64,000 nt of DNA, from the NCBI RefSeq assembly GCF_006716645.1, contig NZ_VFPL01000001.1:558001-622000 (forward strand), written 5' to 3'. The position numbers and the translations under genes were made by a program. The first letter of the stretch is position 1, and each line of letters begins with the position of its first letter. This DNA comes from Arcticibacter tournemirensis. GTDB taxonomy: Bacteria > Bacteroidota > Bacteroidia > Sphingobacteriales > Sphingobacteriaceae. The notes beneath the pieces are model-generated. The model saw only the letters and a list, made by a program, of their open reading frames with translations. It had not been told where the DNA came from and ran no database searches. Below, piece by piece: positions 33,032 through 42,614 of the stretch.

Positions 33032-34744
33032 CTAACAGGGCAGATAAATTCTTATCTTAGCTCCATTGCCTTCTTCGCCCTCTGCTTCAATATAACCGAG
33101 GTGGTTCTCCGTTATTTTTTTACATAGCGCCAAACCCAGGCCGGTACCTTCGTATTCTGTTCTGCTGTGAAGGCGCTGGAATAGATTAAAAATCTTTTCC
33201 GCATCCTGTTTGTCAAATCCAATGCCATTATCGATAATTTCAATCCTGCAATACAGCGCTTGTGGATTGATGTCACTGGTTCTGTTTTTTAGTTCTTCTC
33301 CATCTATATAAATTGCCTCAATTGTAATCAAAGGAGGGACTTCCGGCCTTGAAAATTTTAGTGCGTTACTTATCAGGTTTTGAAACAGTTGGCGCATCTG
33401 TACGGGGATTGCTCTCAATTGCATGTCCACCTTTACCCCAATACGGGCATTCTTTTTCTCTATAATATATTCCAGGTCGGAGAGTACATCGTTGATTACT
33501 TCTTTCAGGTCGACCATAACCAGTTCATTCGCTGATTTTCTTGCCCTTGATAATGACAAAATATTGTCAATAAGAAGTTGAAGTCGTTCAGCGGCTTTAC
33601 GCATTCTGGCTATGTAGTCCTGAGCCTGATCGGGGAGCGAGTTTCCGTAGTCCCTCTCAATCAGGTCACTAAAAGCCTTTATTTTTCTTAGAGGCTCCTG
33701 TATATCATGAGAGGCAACATAGGCAAACTGTTCCAGCTCCTGGTTAGAACGTTTTAATTCTTCAACTTTGCGTTCCAGGTCGGCCCCGGCTTTTGCAAGT
33801 GATGATTCGCGTTCTTCCAGATTTTTCCAAGTCCTCAGGCTGGCAAGTTTTTGGGTTCGAAGGTGCTCTGCGATTTGTTTTTCCTTTTTTATTGCATGGA
33901 TATAATTTAACACAATCCCCGCCAGTGGCGTAAGATATCCTGTAGCGCGAAGGAAGTACGCAGCGTTAAAAAAGACATCAAAATCCTCCCTGTGAATAGC
34001 CATAAAGACCCCAGCGAGTGCTGATGGTATAATGCTAATTATTATAATCCCCGAAAATGGTGAAGCAAACTTCTGTAGCGAATGGGGGAGAATTATAGAT
34101 CCCAGGGTTAAATAGATTGAAAGGGTAAGTAGTTCGTATGGATGAGTAATGAATTGATTTTTATTGTGGAGGCCCGGAATGGTTTTCAGAAAGGCTGTAA
34201 GTGCAACCGCCGCAGTGAAAAAAAGAAAATAAGTAAAGATTAGAAATGGAACATCTTTATTGTTTTCCCGGATACTTTTGTTGGCGTTAAAGATGAAATA
34301 AAATGTGCTGGCTACGAGAATGCTGACATGCAATAACCTGCTTATCAGCCATCTGGAGTAGAGTCCATCCGAAAAGTCCTGCGTCGGCAAAACATCGTAC
34401 GGCAGTGAATAGAAGACATCGTATAATCCAGTGATTGCAAGAGCAATACCGGCTGTCAGGCCCGATGCTTCTTTTCGGAACGCGTAATGTGCTAAAGCCA
34501 GGCCGCCTGCTATGAAACAAGACACGATGCCAAATATGAGCCAGGTGTGATATAACAGAAAGTTACTGAGATTGCCACCGGAGGGGGGATAATTTGTGTA
34601 CTTAAGGTCAGCAGGATTGTTAACTCCAAGTTGGGGAAGTACAATGATGGCAGGAACGACGCAAATTGCCAGTACGGTTACCGTTAGTGCCGACGGCAGA
34701 TTTAACCTGTTTTTGTAATGACGAATAAACAAGCGGTTCTCCAC
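33032..34744 (-). CDS. Sensor histidine kinase with eight-helix membrane domain
   Basis: A 570-residue kinase. Residues 15-285 hold about eight hydrophobic helices with short loops, a 7-8TM type sensor I cannot assign to a named MASE or 7TMR family. A coiled coil (about 285-338) leads to the DHp with H346 (VASHDIQEPLRKIKAF) and a full HATPase_c (LFQNLISNALKFS, DNGIGFD, GTGLGLALC). The start is GTG at 34744; no in-frame ATG precedes the first helix. It lies between an NtrC-type regulator (58 nt upstream) and the REC-PAS gene (13 nt downstream), all on one strand. Confidence 0.9.
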   Translation of the reverse strand: MENRLFIRHYKNRLNLPSALTVTVLAICVVPAIIVLPQLGVNNPADLKYTNYPPSGGNLSNFLLYHTWLIFGIVSCFIAGGLALAHYAFRKEASGLTAGIALAITGLYDVFYSLPYDVLPTQDFSDGLYSRWLISRLLHVSILVASTFYFIFNANKSIRENNKDVPFLIFTYFLFFTAAVALTAFLKTIPGLHNKNQFITHPYELLTLSIYLTLGSIILPHSLQKFASPFSGIIIISIIPSALAGVFMAIHREDFDVFFNAAYFLRATGYLTPLAGIVLNYIHAIKKEKQIAEHLRTQKLASLRTWKNLEERESSLAKAGADLERKVEELKRSNQELEQFAYVASHDIQEPLRKIKAFSDLIERDYGNSLPDQAQDYIARMRKAAERLQLLIDNILSLSRARKSANELVMVDLKEVINDVLSDLEYIIEKKNARIGVKVDMQLRAIPVQMRQLFQNLISNALKFSRPEVPPLITIEAIYIDGEELKNRTSDINPQALYCRIEIIDNGIGFDKQDAEKIFNLFQRLHSRTEYEGTGLGLALCKKITENHLGYIEAEGEEGNGAKIRIYLPC

Positions 34745-34802
34745 TCTTAACTTAGTTATACTTTATGCTACCGGCAATAAATTAACTAAGCTATGGCAAT
34801 TC

Positions 34803-36212
34803 TTATTCCAGATTAATTGCCTTCATCTTGTTGTACAAGGTTTTCCGGTCTATATTTAAAATTTTCGCAGCTTTAGTCTTATTGAAGTTAACCTCTTTAA
34901 GTACCTTCAAAATTGTTTCGTATTCGGCTTCAAGAGCGGCATCTTTGAGGCCCCGCCTGTTTTCTCTGCTGTGTATATTTTCGACCGCTGTTTCGATGGC
35001 AGTTACCTTTGCAAAGGTTGATATTTCAAGAGGTAGTGCTTTAAGCTGGATTTCGTTTGTTTCTGTCAACAGGGTAGCGCGTCTGATAACATTCTTAAGC
35101 TCACGGACATTTCCCGGCCAGTTGTATGTTAGTAAACAATTAATTACTTCTTCAGAAAACCCTTCGATATTCCGGTTAAGCTCCTTGTTTGTAAACTTGA
35201 GGAAGTTATGAGCAAACAATATAATATCTTTATCACGCTGCCGAAGAGGAGGAAGATGAATGCTGAATTCGTTAAAACGATGGTATAAATCCTCCCGGAA
35301 CTTTCCCTTCTGAATAGCATCATGTAAATTCTCGTTCGTTGCAATAATGATGCGGACATCCAGATCGATCTCCTTCGTTCCTCCTATTCTTTTCACTTTA
35401 CGTTCCTGAACGGTACGTAACAGGGCTGCCTGTATCTCGTAGGAGAGGTTACCTACTTCGTCAAGAAATAAAGTTCCGCCGTTAGCCATTTCAAAATGCC
35501 CTATTTTGGTATATAAAGCCCCTGTGAAAGACCCCTTCTCATGCCCGAAAAACTCGCTCCCAGCCAGCTCTTTGGTGAGTGAACCGCAGTCCATGGCGAT
35601 AAAGGGTTTGTCTCTTCTATTGCTTTTTAAATGAATTGCCTGGGCTACAGATTCTTTACCTGTACCACTTTCTCCTGTTAATATTACACTGTAGTTTGTG
35701 GGTGCGATCAGTTCGATTTGCCTTAATAGATCTTTAGAGGCTATACTTTCACCTACAATAAAAGTCTCAGGAAGTCCAATGCCGTTGCTCTTTTCTTTTT
35801 TGCCTGTTGTATTTATCGAGGTCGAAACTGTTTCTGGTCTGGATAAGGCCTCCTGGGTTTCAAGCGCTTTATTAATAGTGTTTAGAATCTCATCCGGATA
35901 CAGTGGTTTGGTAATATAGTCGTATGCTCCCATTTTGATAAGCTCGACCGCGAGTTTGATATCAGAATATCCGGTGATGATGATTACTCCTGTGGACGGG
36001 TACAGAACCTTGATCTTCTTCAGTATTTCCCGTCCGTCTGTATCTTCTAATCTGAAGTCGCATAAAACGAGATTAAAGTTGTCTTTGCTCAACATTTCCA
36101 TCGCAGAGCCGCCGCTGGTAGCTATATTAACTTCATATCCGTTGCGGGTTAGGAACTTTGATAATAAAAGACCAATATTTATCTCATCATCAACTATTAA
36201 AATCCTCTTCAT
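34803..36212 (-). CDS. Sigma-54-dependent response regulator, NtrC/AtoC type
   Basis: A 469-residue regulator with receiver (D52 in VLCDFRLEDTDG, K102 in YITKPL), AAA+ central domain (about 150-385; Walker A GESGTGKES, Walker B GGTLFLDEVGN, R-finger region REDLYHRFNEF) and a Fis-type HTH at the C-terminus (NKTKAAKILNIDRKTLYNKM). The sigma-54-contacting loop reads GSFTGA (residues 227-232), with Ser in place of the first Ala of GAFTGA. It activates sigma-54 promoters after phosphorylation. Its likely kinase is encoded next downstream. Confidence 0.95.
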   Translation of the reverse strand: MKRILIVDDEINIGLLLSKFLTRNGYEVNIATSGGSAMEMLSKDNFNLVLCDFRLEDTDGREILKKIKVLYPSTGVIIITGYSDIKLAVELIKMGAYDYITKPLYPDEILNTINKALETQEALSRPETVSTSINTTGKKEKSNGIGLPETFIVGESIASKDLLRQIELIAPTNYSVILTGESGTGKESVAQAIHLKSNRRDKPFIAMDCGSLTKELAGSEFFGHEKGSFTGALYTKIGHFEMANGGTLFLDEVGNLSYEIQAALLRTVQERKVKRIGGTKEIDLDVRIIIATNENLHDAIQKGKFREDLYHRFNEFSIHLPPLRQRDKDIILFAHNFLKFTNKELNRNIEGFSEEVINCLLTYNWPGNVRELKNVIRRATLLTETNEIQLKALPLEISTFAKVTAIETAVENIHSRENRRGLKDAALEAEYETILKVLKEVNFNKTKAAKILNIDRKTLYNKMKAINLE

Positions 36213-36536
36213 AATAAATAGAAACAGTTCTATAAAGGTAATTTATAAAAATTATTTGGGAAATATATTCTACAACTTCTGCAAATAAACTTCAGTTTTT
36301 CCATAGTTTATCTTTGGTCTTCAACTTGTTTAGATATCTGACCCTTATTCTGGGGTTATACGTATTTTGTTGCAAAAAGATCGCGATATTCGAGTCTTTT
36401 GTTTTTTTATATGCTTTTTCGCTGCTGTATGCAGTTTCCAGGCGTTGCTAAACAAGGCTTGCCGCAGCCGGTATCGCGGAGTAAGCCTGGGTTTTTCGAG
36501 ACGAGAATTTCTGAGGGCATGCGGCTCGTTGCGCTA
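36213..36536. other. 324-bp intergenic region between anSME and NtrC-type regulator genes
   Basis: No gene is supported; the short open frames here have no family features. A weak hairpin (GGCTT..CCGC at 36456-36465 with GCGG..AAGCC at 36476-36487) could end the maturase transcript. I see no promoter word that stands out ahead of the regulator. Confidence 0.55.
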
Positions 36537-37754
36537 TCAACGTATCCTTTGATACATGATATTTGCGGGAGATCTTTCATGTGCCAGTTCATTGGCCATG
36601 AACTTCATATGCGGTTTTACATGGCGAAAGAATAACTTATATCCGTCACAAAGGTAATTAAGTCCCGCTTCGCCCATTTTTGTATTTGTAAATCTGTTTT
36701 TTGGACATTCGCCGCGGCAATACCTGTACACGTCACATTCTTTGCATTGACGAGGCAATGAATCGTATTTATCATTACCGAATTTTTGCTGTTCAGGAAG
36801 AAGAAGCATTTTTTTGAGCGAAGTATTATTAATGTTCCCTATTTTATATTCGGGATACACAAAATGGTCGCACGAGAAAACATCGCCATTGTGTTCAACG
36901 GCCAGGGCGTCGCCACAACGCTCATTAAATACACATACACCAGCCGGCATACCTGCTTCATTAGCTAATGTAGCATCGAATATTTGAACGAAATAACGTC
37001 CTACATCCCTTTTTACCCACTCATTAAAGATGGCAACAAGGAATTTACCGTATTCTAAGGGATTGACAGACCATGGAGCCAGTTCTGACTGGCCTTCATA
37101 TTCCGGTAAAATGAGTGTGAGATCAGATGGAGAACAGTTACCGGCAATACGTTCGGCAATAGGAATGAACTGCATATACCCGCTACCCACCTGTTTTAAG
37201 AAAGTATACACTTCCAGGGGCTTTTTTGCGTTGACGTTATTGACTACGGTTAATGTGTTAAATTCAACCTGGTGCTTTTTCAGCAGTTCTATTCCTCTCA
37301 TAACCTTTGCAAAGGTTCCCTGGCTTCCCTTATTAATACGATAAACATCATGGAGCTTTTCGGGCCCGTCAATAGATATACCTACCAGGAAGTTATAGTC
37401 CTTAAAGAATTTACACCATTCGTCATTTAAAAGAACCCCATTTGTTTGAAATGAATTATGGATGATTTTTCCGCTGCCGTATTTTTTTTGGAGCAGCAGG
37501 GCATTTTTGAAGAAATCCAATCCTAATAAAGTAGGTTCTCCGCCCTGCCATACGAAGGTTACTTCGGCGCCTGGCTGCTCATGGATATATTTTCGTGTAA
37601 ATGTTTCCAGTGTTTCGTCGCTCATCCTGAAACTGGAAGCGCCCGGGTACATTTTTTCTTTTTCAAGATAATAACAATAAGCGCAGTCCAGATTGCACAC
37701 CGCACCTGTCGGTTTGGCGAGCAAATTGAATCCTGAAAGAAGCCTTGTGTTCAT
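36537..37754 (-). CDS. Anaerobic sulfatase-maturating enzyme-type radical SAM/SPASM protein
   Basis: A 405-residue radical SAM enzyme starting at the ATG at 37754 (MNTRLLSGFNLLAKPTG). The SAM-cluster motif is CNLDCAYCYY (CxxxCxxC, about residue 19), followed by TFVWQGGEPTLLG. The C-terminal SPASM region has the Cys set CGDALAVEHNGDVFSCDHFVYP, then CKECDVYRYCRGECPKNRF. This is the anSME/ChuR layout; such enzymes oxidise a Ser or Cys in sulfatases to formylglycine. No sulfatase is in the window. Its promoter word TAAGTTTG lies 15 nt upstream. Confidence 0.92.
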   Translation of the reverse strand: MNTRLLSGFNLLAKPTGAVCNLDCAYCYYLEKEKMYPGASSFRMSDETLETFTRKYIHEQPGAEVTFVWQGGEPTLLGLDFFKNALLLQKKYGSGKIIHNSFQTNGVLLNDEWCKFFKDYNFLVGISIDGPEKLHDVYRINKGSQGTFAKVMRGIELLKKHQVEFNTLTVVNNVNAKKPLEVYTFLKQVGSGYMQFIPIAERIAGNCSPSDLTLILPEYEGQSELAPWSVNPLEYGKFLVAIFNEWVKRDVGRYFVQIFDATLANEAGMPAGVCVFNERCGDALAVEHNGDVFSCDHFVYPEYKIGNINNTSLKKMLLLPEQQKFGNDKYDSLPRQCKECDVYRYCRGECPKNRFTNTKMGEAGLNYLCDGYKLFFRHVKPHMKFMANELAHERSPANIMYQRIR

Positions 37755-37769
37755 TTTACGTTCTTTTTT

Positions 37770-37777
37770 CAAACTTA
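37770..37777 (-). promoter_or_regulatory. Putative -7 element (TAAGTTTG) for the radical SAM maturase
   Basis: Exact TAnnTTTG match on the minus strand, 15 nt before the ATG at 37754; it supports that start over the upstream in-frame codon at 37802. Confidence 0.5.
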
Positions 37778-37919
37778 GAGAATTGCTTTTATATGCGGAC
37801 ATAATCTACAAAAACAATTTATCGGCTTTTATCAGACATGATAATGGCTACGCTGGTACGCGTTCAGAACGTTGTTCACATCAAGGACGATCTTGTGATG
37901 CTTTTAATTGAATGTTTAG

Positions 37920-37927
37920 TACTTTTG
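37920..37927 (+). promoter_or_regulatory. Putative -7 element (TACTTTTG) for glnS
   Basis: Exact TAnnTTTG match, 19 nt before the ATG at 37947 and 10 nt before the one at 37938. Confidence 0.5.
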
Positions 37928-37946
37928 TAGCCTTTTAATGCTGTAT

Positions 37947-39617
37947 ATGAGCGAAGAACGATCACTTAATTTTTTAGAAGAAATAATTGAAGAAGATATA
38001 AAGAACGGCAAGCATGGTGGACGGGTCCATACCCGTTTTCCTCCTGAACCTAATGGTTATCTCCACATAGGACACGCTAAATCTATCTGTCTGAATTTTG
38101 GATTGGCGAAAAAGTACAATGGCCAGACGAATCTCCGTTTTGACGATACTAATCCCGAGAAGGAAGAAACCGAGTATGTGGATAGTATTAAGGAGGATGT
38201 GAAATGGCTGGGATTTGAATGGCAGAATGAGTTTTATGCGTCTGATTACTTCGAGCAGCTTTATGAGTTTGCAATACAACTTATAAAAAAGGGGAAGGCC
38301 TATGTAGACGACAGTACTCCCGATGAAATAGCAGAACAAAAGGGGTCGCCTACTGAAGCAGGAACTCCATCGCCTTACAGGGACCGCTCTATAGAAGAGA
38401 ATCTGAAGTTGTTTGCTGAGATGCGTGAAGGGAAATACCAGGACGGCGAAAAGGTGTTACGTGCTAAGATTGATCTGGCGTCGCCAAATATGCATATGCG
38501 CGACCCGATTATGTATCGTATTCGTCATGCTCACCATCACAGAACGGGAGATGCATGGTGCATTTATCCGATGTATGATTTTGCACATGGACAATCCGAC
38601 TCTATTGAGAAAATAACGCATTCGGTTTGTACGCTTGAATTTATTCCTCACCGTGCGTTGTACGACTGGTTTATTGAAGAGCTTGAAATATTTCCGTCGA
38701 AACAGTACGAGTTTGCACGTTTGAATATGACGTATACTGTGATGAGCAAACGCCGTTTACTCCAGCTGGTGAATGAGGGTTTTGTGGATTCATGGGATGA
38801 TCCGAGAATGCCTACTATCAGTGCACTTCGTCGTCGTGGTTACACCGCTGCTTCGATACGTGATTTCTGTGAGAGAATAGGAATTGCAAAGCGGGAGAAT
38901 GTGATTGATGTAAGTTTGCTTGAGTTTTGCGTGCGGGAAGATTTAAATAAAACGGCCTGGCGCCGAATGGCTGTTCTCGATCCCGTAAAGCTTGTTATCA
39001 CAAATTATCCCGCGGGACAGGAAGAAGTTTTCAGTGGTGAGAATAATCCGGAAGAGGAAGATGGCGGAGGATCGCGTGAGATTCCATTCAGCGGAGAACT
39101 ATGGATTGAACGTGAAGACTTTATGGAAAACCCTACTAAGAAGTATTTCAGACTGGGGCCGGGTTTAATGGTAAGGCTTAAGAATGCTTATATTGTTAAA
39201 TGCGAAGACTTTGTAAAGGATGAACAGGGGAATATTACCGAAGTGCATTGTACATATATTCCTGAATCAAAGTCGGGCAACGATACTTCGGCGCTGAAAG
39301 TAAAAGGTACGATCCATTGGGTAAGCGTTTCTCACGCAGCAAAAGCCGAGGTTCGTTTATATGATCGTCTGTTCCGTGTAGAAGACCCGGGAGCCGAAGG
39401 CAGAGATTTTAGGGAATATATCAATCCTGAAAGCCTCCAGGTGATTCCAGAGGCTTATATAGAAGCTGACCTGGCAAGTGCCGAGCCCGGCAAAGGTTAC
39501 CAGTTTATCAGGAAGGGTTACTTTACTCTAGACAGAGAATCTGAACCCGGTAAATTGGTGTTCAACAGAACGGTTACATTAAAGGATACATGGGCAAAGG
39601 AAATTAAGAAAGGATAA
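37947..39617 (+). CDS. glnS: Glutamine--tRNA ligase
   Basis: A 556-residue class I synthetase. I chose the ATG at 37947 ([14 protein letters not shown]); the ATG at 37938 adds three residues. The HIGH motif is in [16 protein letters not shown], the KMSKS equivalent is VMSKRRLL, and the tRNA-Gln-specific body has [29 protein letters not shown]. The C-terminal beta-barrel anticodon domain starts near residue 335 ([12 protein letters not shown]). Its presence means the organism charges Gln-tRNA directly rather than only by transamidation. A heptad array begins 2 nt after its stop codon. Confidence 0.97.
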   Translation: MSEERSLNFLEEIIEEDIKNGKHGGRVHTRFPPEPNGYLHIGHAKSICLNFGLAKKYNGQTNLRFDDTNPEKEETEYVDSIKEDVKWLGFEWQNEFYASDYFEQLYEFAIQLIKKGKAYVDDSTPDEIAEQKGSPTEAGTPSPYRDRSIEENLKLFAEMREGKYQDGEKVLRAKIDLASPNMHMRDPIMYRIRHAHHHRTGDAWCIYPMYDFAHGQSDSIEKITHSVCTLEFIPHRALYDWFIEELEIFPSKQYEFARLNMTYTVMSKRRLLQLVNEGFVDSWDDPRMPTISALRRRGYTAASIRDFCERIGIAKRENVIDVSLLEFCVREDLNKTAWRRMAVLDPVKLVITNYPAGQEEVFSGENNPEEEDGGGSREIPFSGELWIEREDFMENPTKKYFRLGPGLMVRLKNAYIVKCEDFVKDEQGNITEVHCTYIPESKSGNDTSALKVKGTIHWVSVSHAAKAEVRLYDRLFRVEDPGAEGRDFREYINPESLQVIPEAYIEADLASAEPGKGYQFIRKGYFTLDRESEPGKLVFNRTVTLKDTWAKEIKKG

Positions 39618-39619
39618 GG

Positions 39620-39654
39620 GAGTATTGAGATGTGAGATATGAGTGCTGAGATCG
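39620..39654. repeat. Heptanucleotide array (5 units, GAGATAT-type) after glnS
   Basis: Units: GAGTATT, GAGATGT, GAGATAT, GAGTGCT, GAGATCG. It starts 2 nt after the glnS stop. The complementary word forms a second array at 39704-39731, so the 128-bp glnS-rarA gap holds two facing arrays. Confidence 0.8.
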
Positions 39655-39703
39655 TTTTTTTTAAGTTTTTGATAGTCAGATCTCTAATAAATGTTTGGAT
39701 TGC

Positions 39704-39731
39704 ACCTCTCAATACTCATATCTCAAAACTA
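39704..39731. repeat. Heptanucleotide array (4 units, complement of GAGATAT), before rarA
   Basis: Units: ACCTCTC, AATACTC, ATATCTC, AAAACTA. The run with TGAGATATGAG on the minus strand pairs with the array after glnS; the two could form a long imperfect hairpin across about 50 nt. rarA starts 14 nt later. Confidence 0.75.
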
Positions 39732-39745
39732 AACACCAGGTATAT

Positions 39746-41026
39746 ATGGCCACTCTACCTCCATTAGCTGAACGCATGCGACCTGCTTCGCTCGATGAGT
39801 ATTCGGGTCAGAAGCACCTCGTTGGGCAAAATGCTATCCTACGGAAGGCAATAGAGAGCGGTAATTTGCCATCGATGATCCTTTGGGGGCCTCCCGGGGT
39901 TGGTAAAACCACGCTTGCGTATATTATCTCTCAGCAGTTACAGCGTCCTTTCTTTAGCCTGAGTGCTATCAATTCGGGCGTAAAAGATGTAAGGGAGGTG
40001 ATTGAAAAGGCAGCGAAGCTAAAGGAGTCGCAGGATAATCTACCTGTATTGTTCATTGATGAAATTCATCGTTTTTCAAAGTCGCAGCAGGATTCATTGC
40101 TGGGGGCCGTTGAGCGTGGTCTCGTTACTCTGATTGGCGCTACTACAGAGAATCCTTCGTTTGAAGTGATTTCAGCTTTACTCTCAAGATGCCAGGTTTA
40201 TATATTGAAATCTTTAAGTGAAGATGACCTGATTGACCTGATCAACAGAGCGTTAAGTGCAGATGAGTTTTTGTTGCATAAAAAAGTAACGATAAAGGAG
40301 CATGAGGCCTTACTTCGCTTGTCGGGTGGAGATGCGCGCCGCTTGCTGAATGTACTTGAACTTGTGATTAATGCAAGTGGGAAGGAGTCGGTAGAGATAA
40401 CCAACGCGTTTGTTCTTGAACACGTTCAGCAGAACATGGCGCTTTACGATAAGGCCGGCGAACAACATTACGACATCATTTCGGCATTTATAAAATCTAT
40501 CCGTGGCAGCGATCCGAACGCTGCCGTTTATTGGCTTGCAAGGATGATTGCCGGTGGTGAAGATCCTTTGTTTATTGCCAGGCGCCTGCTTATACTGGCT
40601 TCGGAGGATATCGGTAATGCCAATCCCAATGCACTGCTTCTTGCTAATAACTGTTTTCAGGCTGTGAATGTAATAGGATGGCCAGAATCCCGTATCGTAT
40701 TGTCGCAAACTGTGACTTATCTCGCTTCATGTGCAAAAAGTAATGCCAGCTACGAAGCGATTAACCGGGCTTCTCAACTGGTTGAACGAACCGGCGACCT
40801 TTCAGTGCCTTTACATTTGCGAAACGCTCCAACCAAGTTGATGAAGAATATCGGGTATGGCACAGAGTACAAATATTCGCATGCCTATGAAGGTAACTTT
40901 GAGGAGCAGGAGTACTTTCCTAAGGGATTGAGTGGTACCGTGCTTTACGAACCGGGCAATAATGCAAGCGAACAAAAATTAAGAGAGCGGTTAAAAACAT
41001 TATGGAAGAATAAATATAAGTACTGA
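39746..41026 (+). CDS. rarA: Replication-associated recombination protein A (AAA+ ATPase)
   Basis: A 426-residue RarA/MgsA starting at the ATG at 39746 (MATLPPLAERMRPASLDEYSGQKHLVG); an upstream in-frame ATG runs through the repeat array. Walker A is GPPGVGKTTLAY, Walker B is LPVLFIDEIHRF, sensor 1 ATTENPSFE and sensor 2 GDARRLLN. The C-terminal RarA-specific domain (KSIRGSDPNAAVYWLARMIAGGEDP) makes the tetramer. It acts at stalled replication forks, related to clamp loaders and RuvB. Confidence 0.96.
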   Translation: MATLPPLAERMRPASLDEYSGQKHLVGQNAILRKAIESGNLPSMILWGPPGVGKTTLAYIISQQLQRPFFSLSAINSGVKDVREVIEKAAKLKESQDNLPVLFIDEIHRFSKSQQDSLLGAVERGLVTLIGATTENPSFEVISALLSRCQVYILKSLSEDDLIDLINRALSADEFLLHKKVTIKEHEALLRLSGGDARRLLNVLELVINASGKESVEITNAFVLEHVQQNMALYDKAGEQHYDIISAFIKSIRGSDPNAAVYWLARMIAGGEDPLFIARRLLILASEDIGNANPNALLLANNCFQAVNVIGWPESRIVLSQTVTYLASCAKSNASYEAINRASQLVERTGDLSVPLHLRNAPTKLMKNIGYGTEYKYSHAYEGNFEEQEYFPKGLSGTVLYEPGNNASEQKLRERLKTLWKNKYKY

Positions 41027-41053
41027 TCGATTTATTTTTTTACCTTCACACCT

Positions 41054-42532
41054 ATGACCTCATCTTTTTTACAACATCAGTGGAAAGCATTCTGGCGATC
41101 TAAGAATACCGGTAAAAGTATCGCTGTCAGAATTGTAATGGCCTTATTGATCCTTTATCTTCTGGTTAATGTGCTGGTTCTTGCTTTCTTTCTCGACAAG
41201 ATCTTTAAAGCTATTTATCCTGCCGCCGACGTTATAAGATCGTTCAATAGTTTTCTGCTTTATTATTTTCTCCTTGACCTGCTGGCCCGTTTTCAGTTAC
41301 AGGAACTTCCTACACTGAGCGTCAAACCCTATCTGAACCTTCCTGTCAGAAAGAATCAGATTGTGAATTATTTGTGTTTGACCTCGTTGTGGTCGGGATT
41401 TAATCTTACACCTTTTTTGCTGACTTTGCCTTTTCTGATTAAGGTGGTGATTCCATCGGCTGGCGGCGCTGTATTTACAGCGTATGTGGTAACATTGCTG
41501 GGGCTCACTATGTTTAACCATTTTTTCAGCCTTTGGCTTAAACGGAAGGTGAACCTGAATGGCTGGTATATGCTTGCTTTTTTACTGTTTATAGCTGTTG
41601 TCAGTCTTCTTGATTTTAAATTTAAAGCTATTTCTATTTCGTCTTTTTCCGTTTTCATATTTAATCAGTTGCTTGTTTACCCGCTGTACATGTTGCTTCC
41701 GGTGTTGCTTGCCGCAGGGATGTACCTGGTTAACTATCGTTTTCTTAGGAGCAACTTATATCTTGATGAGCTAAGATCAGACAGCTCGGGTGAGAAATCA
41801 TCTACAGAGATCCCTTTTCTAAATCGTTTCGGAATGGCCGGGCAGTTGACTGTAACCGAGCTAAAATTAATTCTCAGGAATAAGCGATCGAAATCTTCTC
41901 TTACGATTTGTTCAATGATGATGTTATACGGTCTTCTTTTTTACACTAACCCTGCTTTGGGCAGCAGTTATGGATGGAAGATATTTGCATCGTTGTTTAT
42001 GACCGGCATTTTCATCATCAACTACGGTCAATTCATGTTCAGCTGGCAGTCGAGTCATTTTGACGGGATATTAGCACACCGCATTACAACAGAAGATTTT
42101 ATTAAATCGAAGTTTATTCTGTTTACTATCTTTTCGGGCATTGCGTTTATCCTTACTATCCCGTATGTGTTTTTTGGGTGGCAGGTGCTGTTTGTGCAGT
42201 TCTGCATGTTCTTTTGGAACCTCGGTGTAAATACTTTGATTGTGTTGTTTTTCGCTAACCGTAATTACCGAAGAATAGACCTTTCTAAAGGAGGTACCCT
42301 TAATTGGGAAGGGGTTGGAGCTTCTCAATGGTTGCTTTCGCTTCCCCTTTTTATATTGCCATATGTGATTTTCGTTCCACTAAACTATCTTGGCTATCCG
42401 CTGATCGCCGTTACACTGATGGGGTTTGTTGGTTTAGTGTTTATTATCACCCGCACTATCTGGATTAATATGTTAGTCAAAAATTTTAAAAAGCAACGTT
42501 ATCTTATTGCAGAAGGTTTCAGGCATAGTTGA
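41054..42532 (+). CDS. ABC exporter permease, DUF5687 family
   Basis: A 492-residue polytopic membrane protein with about 12 helices and the DUF5687 wording of Bacteroidota (LQHQWKAFWRSKN at the start, FLLYYFLLDLLARFQLQELPTLSVKPYLNLPV near residue 80, then FGMAGQLTVTELKLILRNKRSKS at the second half). The family forms the membrane part of ABC-2 type exporters. The ATP-binding partner is encoded 82 nt downstream. Substrate unknown. Confidence 0.9.
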   Translation: MTSSFLQHQWKAFWRSKNTGKSIAVRIVMALLILYLLVNVLVLAFFLDKIFKAIYPAADVIRSFNSFLLYYFLLDLLARFQLQELPTLSVKPYLNLPVRKNQIVNYLCLTSLWSGFNLTPFLLTLPFLIKVVIPSAGGAVFTAYVVTLLGLTMFNHFFSLWLKRKVNLNGWYMLAFLLFIAVVSLLDFKFKAISISSFSVFIFNQLLVYPLYMLLPVLLAAGMYLVNYRFLRSNLYLDELRSDSSGEKSSTEIPFLNRFGMAGQLTVTELKLILRNKRSKSSLTICSMMMLYGLLFYTNPALGSSYGWKIFASLFMTGIFIINYGQFMFSWQSSHFDGILAHRITTEDFIKSKFILFTIFSGIAFILTIPYVFFGWQVLFVQFCMFFWNLGVNTLIVLFFANRNYRRIDLSKGGTLNWEGVGASQWLLSLPLFILPYVIFVPLNYLGYPLIAVTLMGFVGLVFIITRTIWINMLVKNFKKQRYLIAEGFRHS

Positions 42533-42614
42533 CACTTATGACTCCTCTATAAAAGATAGAAAGAAGAAATAAAGATTATCAGTAAGTTCTCCGTTCCCAA
42601 AAGTGATTTCAGTC

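Noticed and set aside
36367-36635. Small open frames in and beside the anSME-NtrC gap
   Set aside because: No promoter word, no recognised motif, and they partly overlap the maturase end.
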